Part shown: positions 1 to 8,256 of the stretch, piece by piece | How the letters are laid out: the number at the start of each line of letters is the position of its first letter | How positions within the stretch are numbered: the stretch's first letter is position 1 | Assembly (NCBI RefSeq): GCF_036884275.1 | Contig: NZ_CP145607.1 | Location: 62,001 to 126,000, forward strand | Length of the DNA: 64,000 bases | Reading direction: 5' to 3' | Origin: Sphingomonas kaistensis | GTDB lineage: Bacteria > Pseudomonadota > Alphaproteobacteria > Sphingomonadales > Sphingomonadaceae | Notes under the pieces: generated by a model | The model's database searches: none | What the model was told of the DNA's origin: nothing | Seen by the model: only the letters and a program-made list of their open reading frames with translations | Program-made: the position numbers and the translations under genes

Positions 1-275
1 TGCTGGCCCTCATCGCTTCGCTAGGTCCGGCCTGGTTCCGCTTCCGCCACTATTTTCCCGAAGTGAGTAATCCGCTGTTCTTCTATTCTGTACTGATCGC
101 TGACTCCCTCATTGCTGTGGGCGCTATTGCCGACTACCTTCGCGAGAAGCGGGTCCATCCCATCTACATCTTTGTCGGTGGCGGTATGTTTCTCGTGCAC
201 CTCGTCGAGGTCTTCGCCTTTGACACGGCTGCATTTCAGGTGCTCGCAGATCTAATTGCCGGGCCACTCATCTGA
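1..275 (+). CDS. 3' end of a membrane protein (truncated by window edge)
   Basis: The frame is open from base 3 to the stop at 273-275, so this is the C-terminal ~90 residues of a gene that starts before the window. It holds two hydrophobic segments, around FFYSVLIADSLIAVGAIAD and YIFVGGGMFLVHLVEVFAF, separated by a short basic stretch (REKRVHP). The pattern fits a small multi-pass inner-membrane protein. I do not recognise a family. A GTG at 63 could start a 70-residue protein, but the hydrophobic reading continues upstream without a break, which favours a truncated longer gene. Confidence 0.55.
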   Translation, partial: LALIASLGPAWFRFRHYFPEVSNPLFFYSVLIADSLIAVGAIADYLREKRVHPIYIFVGGGMFLVHLVEVFAFDTAAFQVLADLIAGPLI

Positions 276-343
276 GTCCTCGTGCGGTAAGCAGCATCTC
301 GAACGGAAACAGGGTCACACCCCTACTGAACGAAACGACCGAA

Positions 344-370
344 AGTCTGAGTTCGACCCATTACGGACAT
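344..370. repeat. degenerate 28-bp palindromic repeat, copy 1
   Basis: The right half (cgacccattacggacat) matches the family consensus described at 13083-13110; the left arm is degraded. It sits between two small membrane-protein genes. Confidence 0.6.
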
Positions 371-377
371 TACTAAC

Positions 378-707
378 TTGGCTCACGGTGGGTGGGTGGC
401 GCAGAACTCACGACTGAAAGGCGCGAGAGGTCTCGCGTATTTGGCTTCGGTACTATGGCTTGTGACCGCCGCGTTCTTCGGCTCACTATACTGGTCAGTG
501 GTGGACCGGGTCGGCTTCGTGGAACCGCATAGATTGCTCTACGCCGTTGGTCTGCCGCTTACTGTCGCCGGCATTAATGTCGCTCTTGCATCCCTCAGCG
601 CTCGCCATGCCAACCGCCTCTGGGTGACATGGCTTTGCACGGGAATCGGGCTTTACTCGATCTGTGGTCTGCTTGGTTTTTGCATGATGTCCGGCGGAGG
701 GATTTAG
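378..707 (+). CDS. hypothetical small membrane protein
   Basis: 109 residues with three to four predicted membrane segments (around residues 18-40, 50-70 and 82-105) and no recognisable domain. The first possible start is TTG at 378; a GTG at 396 would drop six residues and is equally plausible, since neither has a clear Shine-Dalgarno sequence. It begins only 8 bp after a palindromic repeat copy. Codon use resembles its neighbours. The assignment as a real gene rests on the clean hydrophobic pattern and uninterrupted frame. Confidence 0.5.
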   Translation: MAHGGWVAQNSRLKGARGLAYLASVLWLVTAAFFGSLYWSVVDRVGFVEPHRLLYAVGLPLTVAGINVALASLSARHANRLWVTWLCTGIGLYSICGLLGFCMMSGGGI

Positions 708-865
708 CCGGCGGCGCTTACGTCTGCTTCCTACCGACTGAAGACATCACGGGCGCCGGTGAGACATCGACTGCGACACTTTCGAGCGTTCCGCTCAAGA
801 GGGCACAAGGAGGTGCGGCAACCCGCCGCGAGGGGTTGAACGACGGGTCGCCGGCTTACACCAAG

Positions 866-1456
866 TCAGCTCGGGAGAGAGACTGCATTGGTGACGTGAA
901 TGACGCCATTGGATTGCAGGACGTCTGCCTGGGTGACGGTGGCCGTGCCACCCTTGGCATCGACCAGAACGATGGAGCTACCCTGCATGCGCGCAGTCAG
1001 AGTGCCACCCTGCACGGTGCGAAGCTGAGCGGTTCCGCCGCCAGCGCGTATCTGGGACATCAGGTCACTGGCGGTAAGCCGGCCGGCAACGACATGGTAG
1101 GTAAGGACACTTTGCAGCGTCGCCTTGTTCTCGGGCTTCAACAGTGTTTCCACCGTACCGGCCGGAAGCGCTGCAAAGGCCGCGTTCGTTGGGGCGAAGA
1201 CTGTAAATGGCCCTGCGCCGGACAATGTTTCAACGAGCCCTGCTGCCTTTACGGCCGCGACCAGCGTCGTGTGGTCGCTAGAGTTGACCGCATTCTCAAC
1301 GATGGTGCGAGAGGGGTACATCGCAGCACCGCCAACCATCACCGTCTGCTCGCCTTGAGCGCTGCTCATCCCATCTTCGGTCGTTGTCATGCAGGCGCCA
1401 AGTGGGCTGGCAAGAACAGCCACACAAAAGATCAATGGTAACTTCTGCGACCTCAT
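866..1456 (-). CDS. fasciclin (FAS1) domain lipoprotein
   Basis: 196 residues. The N-terminus has a lipoprotein signal (hydrophobic segment, then lipobox LGAC, Cys22), so the product should be lipid-anchored in the envelope. Residues ~58-194 form one FAS1 domain: the H1 motif GPFTVFAPTNAAFAALP and the C-terminal H2-like stretch NGVIHVTNAVSLPS are both clear, with YHVV in between. FAS1 domains mediate adhesion or protein-protein contact in secreted proteins; the ligand is unknown here. It stands alone and converges on nothing obviously related. Length is normal for single-domain bacterial FAS1 proteins. Confidence 0.9.
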   Translation of the reverse strand: MRSQKLPLIFCVAVLASPLGACMTTTEDGMSSAQGEQTVMVGGAAMYPSRTIVENAVNSSDHTTLVAAVKAAGLVETLSGAGPFTVFAPTNAAFAALPAGTVETLLKPENKATLQSVLTYHVVAGRLTASDLMSQIRAGGGTAQLRTVQGGTLTARMQGSSIVLVDAKGGTATVTQADVLQSNGVIHVTNAVSLPS

Positions 1457-1676
1457 TCCTGTCTCCCTTGTCTCCGGCCCTCGCGTCGAGCCTTGCCAGT
1501 GAAGTTACGGGAAAGAGCGAGAAGCGGATGCAATTCCACTTCGGAGGCGAGCGGCGATTGCATGATCGCTGGTCGGGCGTGATCGCTGCTATGAACGCAT
1601 CTACTTGCGATTTGGTGAGGGCAGCAATCCCGAGCCCGCCTCAGCCTCTGAAAGCTGTGCCAAGAGGCTGGCGTGG

Positions 1677-1704
1677 ATGTCTGCTTACGACCCATTGCGG
1701 ACAT
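1677..1704. repeat. 28-bp palindromic repeat, copy 2
   Basis: Reads atgtctgctt then acgacccattgcggacat. It has one arm change relative to consensus and lies just upstream of the secreted protein gene at 1750. Confidence 0.8.
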
Positions 1705-1749
1705 AGGATCCTCCTGTCAGCTTGCTCCGGCAGCAGGCAGGAGGGTGAC

Positions 1750-2244
1750 TTGTTCACGGTGCTTATATTGCTAGCTACGCCCGCTTACACTGTGCCGCCC
1801 GGCTTGGCGGGGGTGGCCGGCCTGCAAGGTTGCTGGCAAGTGACCGGGAAAACGCTAGGCGACGACACGGTCGGGGTTGCGCGCGGTCAGTGGCATCTCG
1901 GCAGCCGCTATTTTAACCTGCAATTTCGGACGATCGGGTCAGACCCCTACGAGGCGTCGATAACCTATGGCGCTGGTGAGCAGCCCCGCGCTATCGGATC
2001 GATCTATCTTGATACGACGGGCGGCTTATACGAACCGTCGCTCGGTCTCGGCGAGCTTGCAGATCACGGTTTCGTGCAACGCTACCGCTTTTCAAGCGCG
2101 GACTACCTCAATCGCTTCAGACGCACCGATACTGGCTGGCGCTGGACGATCACCGTGCAGGCGAAGGGCAAGCCCGATTCAGTATTTGCAGATTATCATC
2201 TGCAGCGCTCCGCCTCATGTCGTGGAATGCAGTTCCAGTATTAA
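1750..2244 (+). CDS. small secreted protein, lipocalin/DUF1579-like
   Basis: Start chosen at TTG 1750 because a perfect AGGAGG lies at 1739-1744, 5 bp upstream; the frame is open further back, but there it only reads through the palindromic repeat. The 164-residue product begins with a hydrophobic export segment (FTVLILLATPAYTVPPGL). It then has a beta-rich body beginning GCWQVTGK and ending near YHLQRSASC. The alternating strands and the GxW near the N-terminus recall lipocalin-like or DUF1579 proteins, but this is a resemblance only. The function is unknown; it is probably periplasmic. Confidence 0.6.
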   Translation: MFTVLILLATPAYTVPPGLAGVAGLQGCWQVTGKTLGDDTVGVARGQWHLGSRYFNLQFRTIGSDPYEASITYGAGEQPRAIGSIYLDTTGGLYEPSLGLGELADHGFVQRYRFSSADYLNRFRRTDTGWRWTITVQAKGKPDSVFADYHLQRSASCRGMQFQY

Positions 2245-2268
2245 GTAGGTGATGGGAGGTCACTCCAT

Positions 2269-2297
2269 ACGTCCGCCTTCCACCCAAACGCAGACAT
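2269..2297. repeat. 28-bp palindromic repeat, copy 3
   Basis: Reads acgtccgccttccaccca then aacgcagacat. It lies 24 bp after the stop of the secreted protein gene. Confidence 0.75.
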
Positions 2298-2510
2298 TGG
2301 ACGTGCCAACGATTGCTTGGTCGGATGAGAGACGCAGACAATCCATTCTGTAGAACTAATGGCGAAGAACTTGACGCCCTTGTCCACAGGCACGGCTTCA
2401 TGCGCGAGGTAAGCAGAGTTGGAATTGTCGAACATCTACTTAGTCCAGCTACTTGACCTTCAGTGTATCCTCGCCTTTTAGCAGGCACCTTGGAGAAAGC
2501 CGCGAGCGGC

Positions 2511-4847
2511 TCAGGCGACGGCGCGCTGTTCAGTGTCTGCGAGGGCGATCGAGGCCGCTTCAACAGCGCACACAGGTCGGCCCAGCAGAAAGCCTTGAAT
2601 GCTGCTGCAGCCCTGCGCCCGAAGGCGCTCATACTGCTCTATGTGTTCGACACCCTCGGCCGTTGTTTCCATACCGAGTGCGTTGGCGAGGTCGACGATC
2701 GCTTGAACGATTGCGGCGGCGCTACTCTCTGTTTCGATGTCGTCGACGAAGCTTTTGTCGATCTTGATCTTGTCGAACGGAAAGGTCCGCAGATAGCTGA
2801 GCGACGAATAGCCGGTCCCGAAATCATCAAGCGAGATGCGTACGCCCAACCTGCGCAGGCGGTGCAGCATGCGGACGGTATCGCAGCTGTTGTCGAGAAA
2901 GATGGATTCTGTAATTTCCAGTTCCAGCCGCTCCGCGGCCAACCCGCCATTCGCGAGCGCCTGGAGAATGACTCGGTTCAGCGCCGGATTGCGGAACTGG
3001 ATCGGTGACACGTTGACCGCCACCCGGACATGGCTCGGCCAGTCGTGGGCCCGGCGGCAGGCTTCCTGCAGCACCCACTCACCGATCCGCAGCATCAGTC
3101 CGCTTTCCTCGGCGACCCGCACGAACTGATCGGGCCCGATAACCCCGCGCTTGGGATGATTCCAGCGCAGCAGCGCCTCGAAGCAGACCACCTGCCGCTC
3201 TTCGGCCGCGAAGATCGGCTGGAAATGGAGCTCGAACTGGCCGAGCAGAAGCGCCTCGCGAAGATCGATCTCGAGCTGGCGGCGATATTGCGCTTCGTCG
3301 TTCAGCGCCGGCTCGAAAAAGCGGAACACGCCGCGGCCGTCCTGCTTGGCCCGGTATAGCGCAAGGTCGGCATTCTTTAGCAGGGCATCAGCGCTCGTTC
3401 CATCGCCCGGCGCGATGGCGATTCCGATGCTGGTTCCGATCAGGGCCTGCTGCCCCTCGATCACGAACGGCCGCTGGATGGCTTCGATCACCTTGCGAGA
3501 ATTGCGCATGCTTTGCTCGCTGTCGCGGTTTTCGTCGAGGATGATGGCGAACTCGTCGCCGCCCAACCGCGCGATGAAAGCATCGGGGAGGATCTTGCTG
3601 AGCCGGCGGCTGACCTCGATCAGCAGCTTGTCGCCAAACGGGTGCCCGAGCGTATCGTTGACATGCTTGAAGCCGTCGAGATCGAGGCTGAGGATCGACA
3701 GGTGCGAACCCAGCTCGCGCAGCCGGCGCAGCCGCGTATCCAGCTGCTCGCGGAAGAAGACGCGATTGGGTAGATCAGTCAGCGCGTCGTTCAGAGCCAT
3801 GTGACTGATGCGATGCTCGCGTTCGACGATCTCGCTGGCCATGGAGTTGAACCGCTGGGCCAGGCGGGCGATCTCGTCGTCGCCGCGCACGGGCACGTCG
3901 ATTCGATCGCCTTGCGCCAGCGAACGCGCGGCATCCTCCAGCTCGGTGATCGGCTGGGCGATACTGCGGGCCAGACGTGTGCTTGCGATAATGACCAGCA
4001 GCAGGCCGACCAGCGCCGCGACCAGGAAGCTGATCTGTAGCGGGCGGAAGCCGGCCATGGCCGACGCCAGAGGGTAGCGGATAAGCAGCATCGCCGCGCC
4101 TTGGCCTTCGGCCGCCCCAAGCGGTTTGACCACTGCGAACACTTCTTCCCCGCCAAGACGCATCAACTGCGGCGCGGCGCCGGCCTTCGACGTCAAGGCC
4201 GTCAGCGTGCGCTGCTCGTCGCTGCGGGCTGATTGCAGCTGCCACCCACCCTGAGGACTGCGCCACAGCACGTTGGCCTTGAGCGGGATGGCGGACAGTT
4301 TCTCGAGCGCGCGCATCTCGCCTTGGTCGAGGCGCACGGCGAAGATAATCCAGCCGATCTCGGTCGGAGCGAGCACCGGGCGGACAACGATCTGGAATGG
4401 TGCGTTGCCCGAGGCAATTACGGCGGTGCCGTGCCCTTCGGGGAAGGCGAACGGCAGGTCGGCGGCCTGGGCGCGCAACGACGGTGGGATGTCGCCGACG
4501 ACCTGGCCGTCCTGGGTCACGACCAAGGTGAAGGTCGCTCCGGCCCGCCGGTTGAGGTTGGCGGCGGCCGAGGCGATGGTCGGTGCGTCGCCGGTGGCAA
4601 GCGCGTCGCGAAAGCCGAAATCGCGCGCCAGCACGTCTGCCTGGTCCCCAAGGGTCTGGATCCGTGCCGACCACAGGCGGTCGTAGATCAGCTCGCTGGC
4701 GGCGAGTTCCTTTTTCACAGTCTCGCTAGCATGGCGATCGATCATCGCCTGCGCGGCAAAGCCGAGCAAGACCATCGCGGCGACGAACAGGCCGGCATAG
4801 AGAAAGGCGAGCTTGCCTTGCAGCGTGCGGAAGCGGGGCAGGCTCAT
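2511..4847 (-). CDS. membrane GGDEF-EAL bifunctional c-di-GMP protein
   Basis: 778 residues. A first membrane helix at about 11-34 is followed by a ~230-residue periplasmic sensor region, a second helix near 270-290, HAMP, GGDEF and EAL domains. The GGDEF signature RLGGDEFA is intact, so cyclase activity is possible; I see no RxxD inhibitory site five residues upstream. The EAL domain keeps its catalytic set: FEALLRW, NVSPIQF, ELEITES, DDFGTG, KIDKSF and EGVE, so phosphodiesterase activity is expected. Its start overlaps the stop of the upstream cupredoxin gene (TGATG at 4847), so the two are translationally coupled. It probably converts a periplasmic signal into c-di-GMP turnover. Confidence 0.93.
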   Translation of the reverse strand: MSLPRFRTLQGKLAFLYAGLFVAAMVLLGFAAQAMIDRHASETVKKELAASELIYDRLWSARIQTLGDQADVLARDFGFRDALATGDAPTIASAAANLNRRAGATFTLVVTQDGQVVGDIPPSLRAQAADLPFAFPEGHGTAVIASGNAPFQIVVRPVLAPTEIGWIIFAVRLDQGEMRALEKLSAIPLKANVLWRSPQGGWQLQSARSDEQRTLTALTSKAGAAPQLMRLGGEEVFAVVKPLGAAEGQGAAMLLIRYPLASAMAGFRPLQISFLVAALVGLLLVIIASTRLARSIAQPITELEDAARSLAQGDRIDVPVRGDDEIARLAQRFNSMASEIVEREHRISHMALNDALTDLPNRVFFREQLDTRLRRLRELGSHLSILSLDLDGFKHVNDTLGHPFGDKLLIEVSRRLSKILPDAFIARLGGDEFAIILDENRDSEQSMRNSRKVIEAIQRPFVIEGQQALIGTSIGIAIAPGDGTSADALLKNADLALYRAKQDGRGVFRFFEPALNDEAQYRRQLEIDLREALLLGQFELHFQPIFAAEERQVVCFEALLRWNHPKRGVIGPDQFVRVAEESGLMLRIGEWVLQEACRRAHDWPSHVRVAVNVSPIQFRNPALNRVILQALANGGLAAERLELEITESIFLDNSCDTVRMLHRLRRLGVRISLDDFGTGYSSLSYLRTFPFDKIKIDKSFVDDIETESSAAAIVQAIVDLANALGMETTAEGVEHIEQYERLRAQGCSSIQGFLLGRPVCAVEAASIALADTEQRAVA

Positions 4848-5440
4848 CAGCGACTCAGCGGGAGGCGGATGACGACCGGCGCCGAGGCGCTGCCGATCAC
4901 GGTGACTTCCTGGTCACGGGCGCGGACCTGCGGATGCCACACTGTCAGCTGGAAGCGACCGGCCGGCGTGCCCGCGAGGCTCAGGCGGCCCGCCGCGTCG
5001 CTGGTGCCCGCGAACGGCGCATCGACCACCCGGATGAAGCCCCGCATCGCGTCGTGGATATTGCAGCCGACCGCCACCGTGCCCGGCTTGTCAAGCAACA
5101 CCGAGCGGCTTTCATCGCGGCCGAACAGCTTCAGCTCGAAGCGCTTGGCCTTGCTGAAGGAAAAGACGTGGTGGCGGACCTTGTCGTAGTTGGGGAAGCT
5201 GACGGTGCTTCCGAGCGGCACCACCAGGGTACCCGGAGTGAACTGGATATTGCGCTGCCCCATGACCTTGGTCGACGCAAAGCGCGGGCCGCTCGCGGGC
5301 ACGCCGAGCGGACGGGCGGAGACGACGGCATTCTGGACCGGTCGCCCGGCGGCATCGACCACCACCACGTTCAAGGTTGCGGCCGCTACGTTCCCCGGCA
5401 GGTTCAGGAGGGCGAAACCAGCAATTACAGGCAATCTCAT
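4847..5440 (-). CDS. exported cupredoxin-like protein (methylamine-utilization type)
   Basis: 197 residues with an N-terminal signal peptide (IAGFALLNLPGNVAAA). The central part is a plastocyanin-like fold with ligands visible as the His pair in KVRHHVFSF, then Cys and His in VGCNIHDAM with a Met three residues later, a classic type-1 copper set. The C-terminal ~60 residues look like a carboxypeptidase-regulatory-like beta domain. Databases often call such proteins methylamine utilization proteins, although no mau genes are near. It is the first gene of a two-gene unit with the GGDEF-EAL protein and is divergent from the DUF3034/hemoglobin genes, with 97 bp between. A periplasmic redox or ligand sensor feeding the c-di-GMP enzyme is a reasonable inference. 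Confidence 0.8.
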   Translation of the reverse strand: MRLPVIAGFALLNLPGNVAAATLNVVVVDAAGRPVQNAVVSARPLGVPASGPRFASTKVMGQRNIQFTPGTLVVPLGSTVSFPNYDKVRHHVFSFSKAKRFELKLFGRDESRSVLLDKPGTVAVGCNIHDAMRGFIRVVDAPFAGTSDAAGRLSLAGTPAGRFQLTVWHPQVRARDQEVTVIGSASAPVVIRLPLSR

Positions 5441-5537
5441 CGAACGCTTTCGACAGGCGGTATAGCCTTGAGCGACGGGTATTAAGGCCAGTATCGTTTA
5501 CCGATTCCTAACTGGGTCACGGCTATTTTGTCCCGAT

Positions 5538-6401
5538 ATGACAAAGTGGCTTTTCGCTTTTGCGACTTTGATGTTCGCGCCGCCCGCCCTGGCCAGTGAC
5601 CTTCGCCACGGCGGGAAGTTGCTGCTGACCGACGGGATGACCTCGGTCGAAGGCTCGTCCGGCGGCGGGCTTGCCACCTGGGCGCTGATTGGCGGCCGTG
5701 CCACCGATGCCGGTATTGGCGGCGGCGCGCACTCGACCCTCGTCCGCACCGGCCGCTTTACCCTAGCAGGCGCCGGCGCCAAGATCGGCCTGCTCGACCG
5801 GATCGAGCTGTCCTACACGCGCCAGATCTTCGACACTCGCTCGGCCGGCGCTGCCCTGGGCCTCGGTCGCGGCTTCAAGCTTGGCCAGCACGTGTTCGGG
5901 GCCAAGGTGAAGCTGATCGGCGATGCAATCTACGATCAACCGTGGCTGCCGCAGATCGCGGTCGGCGTGCAGCACAAGCGCGCCAACAAGGATGAGCTGC
6001 TGCGCGCGCTCGGCGCTCGCAAGACCGCTGGAACCGACCTCTACATATCGGCGACCAAGCTTCAGCTCGACACCGGCATCCTGATCGGCGGCACCGCGCG
6101 AGTGACCAGGGCCAATCAGTTCGGCCTGCTTGGGTTCGGCGGCGATCGCAACGGCGACCACTCCATCCAGTTCGAAGGCTCGGTCGGCAAGCTCGTCACC
6201 CGCAAGTTGCTGGTCGGCGCCGAACTTCGCACCAAGCCCGACAACCTCGGCTTCGCGGAGGAGGAGGACGCCTTTGACGTCTTCGCGGCTTACGCGATCC
6301 ACCGCAACGTCGGTCTCACGGCCGGTTATGCCGACCTTGGCAGCATAGCCACTTTCGCCAAGCAGCGCGGGCTCTACCTGTCGCTACAAGGAGCCTTTTG
6401 A
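5538..6401 (+). CDS. DUF3034 family outer-membrane-type protein
   Basis: 287 residues with a signal peptide (LFAFATLMFAPPALA) and a DUF3034 signature near the N-terminus (GKLLLTDGMTSVEGSSGGGL). The rest alternates short amphipathic strands and Gly-rich turns and ends in LYLSLQGAF, with a terminal Phe as in beta-barrel outer-membrane proteins. Its stop overlaps the start of the truncated hemoglobin gene (ATGA, 6398-6401). The pairing with an exported hemoglobin suggests a shared envelope task. DUF3034 has no established function. Confidence 0.85.
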   Translation: MTKWLFAFATLMFAPPALASDLRHGGKLLLTDGMTSVEGSSGGGLATWALIGGRATDAGIGGGAHSTLVRTGRFTLAGAGAKIGLLDRIELSYTRQIFDTRSAGAALGLGRGFKLGQHVFGAKVKLIGDAIYDQPWLPQIAVGVQHKRANKDELLRALGARKTAGTDLYISATKLQLDTGILIGGTARVTRANQFGLLGFGGDRNGDHSIQFEGSVGKLVTRKLLVGAELRTKPDNLGFAEEEDAFDVFAAYAIHRNVGLTAGYADLGSIATFAKQRGLYLSLQGAF

Positions 6402-6871
6402 TGATTCTTGCCGCAGTGTCGCTTGCCCTCCAGCCGATGGCCACGCAGGCCGGCGAAGAGCCCGTCGATCCCTATGCAGTCAGCAACGTCAACGCAGGGG
6501 CTGGGGCGGCCAACGATCCGCGCCTGCTTGCCGCCTGGAACGGCAAGGCCGGGATAGACCGGGTGGTAGATCGTTTCGTCGACCGCAACTTTGCTGATCC
6601 GCGGATTAGCGACATCTTCAAGAACCACGACCAAGTTCGGCTGCGGCGCACGCTCAAGGAGCAGTTCTGCTTCCTGCTCGGCGGCGGTTGCAACTACACC
6701 GGCCGAGACATGCGCAGCTCGCATAAAAATCTCGGTATTGAGAATGCCGACATGAACGCTCTTGTCGAAAACTTGCAGATTGCGATGGGCGGGGAAGGCG
6801 TGCCTTTCTGGGCCCAGAATCGCTTACTCGCTAAGGTCGCTCCGATGCGCCGCGATGTAGTTGAGCGGTGA
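6398..6871 (+). CDS. exported group 1 truncated hemoglobin
   Basis: 157 residues: a short N-terminal hydrophobic export signal (MILAAVSLALQPMATQA), then a truncated globin domain. The proximal heme His is in RSSHKNLGI, and the upstream GGGCNYTGRDM region matches group 1 globins. These proteins bind O2 or NO; a periplasmic location is inferred from the signal. It is translationally coupled to DUF3034 upstream and ends 18 bp before a palindromic repeat that separates it from a convergent gene. Together with the divergent cupredoxin and GGDEF-EAL genes it suggests a gas- or redox-responsive envelope module. Confidence 0.88.
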   Translation: MMILAAVSLALQPMATQAGEEPVDPYAVSNVNAGAGAANDPRLLAAWNGKAGIDRVVDRFVDRNFADPRISDIFKNHDQVRLRRTLKEQFCFLLGGGCNYTGRDMRSSHKNLGIENADMNALVENLQIAMGGEGVPFWAQNRLLAKVAPMRRDVVER

Positions 6872-6888
6872 AGTGCCCTAAAGTGGCT

Positions 6889-6916
6889 ATGTCCGCAATC
6901 GACCCACTGCGGACAT
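6889..6916. repeat. 28-bp palindromic repeat, copy 4
   Basis: Reads atgtccgcaatcgaccc then actgcggacat, with both arms intact. It lies between two convergent genes, where it could serve as a bidirectional transcription stop. Confidence 0.85.
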
Positions 6917-6925
6917 TCGCCTTGC

Positions 6926-7372
6926 TCATTCAGTCGAGTATCTTCTCAATAGCTTGAAGTCCGTTGACGCGTTGGAAACCTCAATCCGCCTGAGCGCGCG
7001 TCCAGTGAAGCCAAGGTGCAATTTGGCAGCTGATGGTGTGTATCGCATCAGGACCAGCTCGAAGCCGCGATTAGTGCACACCGCGTAGTCACCTTGGAAA
7101 GGTCCGTAAAAGGCGATCTCTTCAGAAATCTTCTCGGCATCAGCATCGGCGAGATCCCTGTCGTTGATAAGGATCTCAAATTTTCGCTCTTTCGAAACGG
7201 AATAGTCCCACCTTTGCTTAAAAGTCATCACGTCTGAGCTGCACGTGTAGGAACTTGTCTTGGACCCTTTCTGAGCAGGTGGTGGCGGCGGGATGGCGAT
7301 TGCCGAAGTATTCATTGCGAGCAAGGTGAGAGACAGAGCGGCAGCGCGCTTCCAACCCCTATTGCGCCTCAT
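6926..7372 (-). CDS. hypothetical secreted protein
   Basis: The start is placed at ATG 7372 because the residues after it form a signal peptide (RRNRGWKRAAALSLTLLAM ending SAIA) and a GGAG lies about 9 bp upstream; an in-frame start at 7405 would bury the signal. The mature part is ~125 residues with two cysteines (YTCSSD and YAVCTNRG) that could form a disulfide, and a basic C-terminus. No family recognised. It converges on the truncated hemoglobin gene across repeat copy 4. Confidence 0.55.
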   Translation of the reverse strand: MRRNRGWKRAAALSLTLLAMNTSAIAIPPPPPAQKGSKTSSYTCSSDVMTFKQRWDYSVSKERKFEILINDRDLADADAEKISEEIAFYGPFQGDYAVCTNRGFELVLMRYTPSAAKLHLGFTGRALRRIEVSNASTDFKLLRRYSTE

Positions 7373-7423
7373 TTCTTGCTGCTCCGGTACAGGATGAAGG
7401 TCCAAATGACCCTAGTTCCGGCG

Positions 7424-7451
7424 TTGTCCGCTTTCCACCCGTTCCGGACAT
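7424..7451. repeat. 28-bp palindromic repeat, copy 5a
   Basis: Reads ttgtccgctttccaccc then gttccggacat; it is the first of a pair separated by 8 bp. Confidence 0.8.
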
Positions 7452-7459
7452 CCCGACGA

Positions 7460-7487
7460 ATGTCTGCTTTCGACCCATTGCGGACAT
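7460..7487. repeat. 28-bp palindromic repeat, copy 5b
   Basis: Reads atgtctgctttcgaccca then ttgcggacat. It ends 9 bp before the stop of the TrmH-type gene. The tandem pair is in the same orientation. Confidence 0.85.
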
Positions 7488-7496
7488 TCGCTGAAG

Positions 7497-8147
7497 CTAT
7501 CGCTCCGAGGTCATCAGTGTTGGCAAGGGTTCGGTCCGCTCGCCTCGACGATCCCGCAAACGGTATCGGCTGGCGTAGTCACGCCTCTGCTTGGTCACCT
7601 CATACAAGACGATGCCCGAACTGGTCGCGAGATTGAGGCTCTCGATCATCCCGAACATCGGAATGCTGATGCACGTCTCGCTATGTTCGATGGCCAAGTC
7701 GCTCAGTCCTCTCGACTCATTGCCGAACCACACTGCCAGCTTCGCGTGTTCGGCGAAGTCGGCTTCGTGAAGGAACTTGTTGGTCCTGCCCTTCACGTGT
7801 GGCGAGGTGGCGACGGAGACGAACTTGTTTTTGGCGAGATGCGCGAGACATTCCTCAGTGCTGTCAAACCTCTTCACGAACGTCCACTTGACGGCGGAGA
7901 CTGATAACTTGGACAGCTTCGGCTCGCTGCGTAGGTTCTGCCAATCGTCAGAGAGAACCTTGCGCGGGTCCACCACGTAGACCTTCTCCGCACCCAACGC
8001 ATTCACGTTTCGGATGATAGTGCCGATATTGCGCGGGTTCTCCGGCTCCTCGATCACGACAATCAAGTTCTTGCAGCGGAAAGCCTTGATCTCGTCAGCC
8101 CGCACTCGTGCGGGCCGCTTAGCTTTCACCGATTCATCCGAAGCCAC
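7497..8147 (-). CDS. TrmH/SpoU-type RNA 2'-O-ribose methyltransferase
   Basis: The SPOUT methyltransferase signatures are all present: motif 1 NPRNIGTIIRNVNALGA, motif 2 VWFGNESRGLSD and motif 3 IPMFGMIESLNLATSSGI, so SAM-dependent 2'-O-methylation of tRNA or rRNA is expected. The substrate nucleotide cannot be told from sequence. The start is placed at GTG 8147, which has GAGGAGAAC six bases upstream; an upstream GTG at 8195 has no ribosome binding site. The C-terminal tail after the fold is basic (RDRRGER). The gene is an orphan flanked on both sides by palindromic repeats. Confidence 0.88.
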   Translation of the reverse strand: MASDESVKAKRPARVRADEIKAFRCKNLIVVIEEPENPRNIGTIIRNVNALGAEKVYVVDPRKVLSDDWQNLRSEPKLSKLSVSAVKWTFVKRFDSTEECLAHLAKNKFVSVATSPHVKGRTNKFLHEADFAEHAKLAVWFGNESRGLSDLAIEHSETCISIPMFGMIESLNLATSSGIVLYEVTKQRRDYASRYRLRDRRGERTEPLPTLMTSER

Positions 8148-8205
8148 ATAGTTCTCCTCGGGTTCGACATAACTCCGAAATGAGGAGCAAGCCACGCGTC
8201 AAGGA

Positions 8206-8233
8206 ACGTCCGCTTTCCACCCACTGCGGACAC
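8206..8233. repeat. 28-bp palindromic repeat, copy 6
   Basis: Reads acgtccgctttccaccc then actgcggacac. It lies between the methyltransferase and GNAT genes. Confidence 0.85.
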
Positions 8234-8256
8234 GAAGCGTCACGGCTGTATTGGGC

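Noticed and set aside
2241..2435. Minus-strand frame of 64 residues beginning MFDNSNSAYLAHEAV
   Set aside because: Its last third is a translation of repeat copy 3 and the rest matches no family I know; at best a gene remnant, too weak to call.
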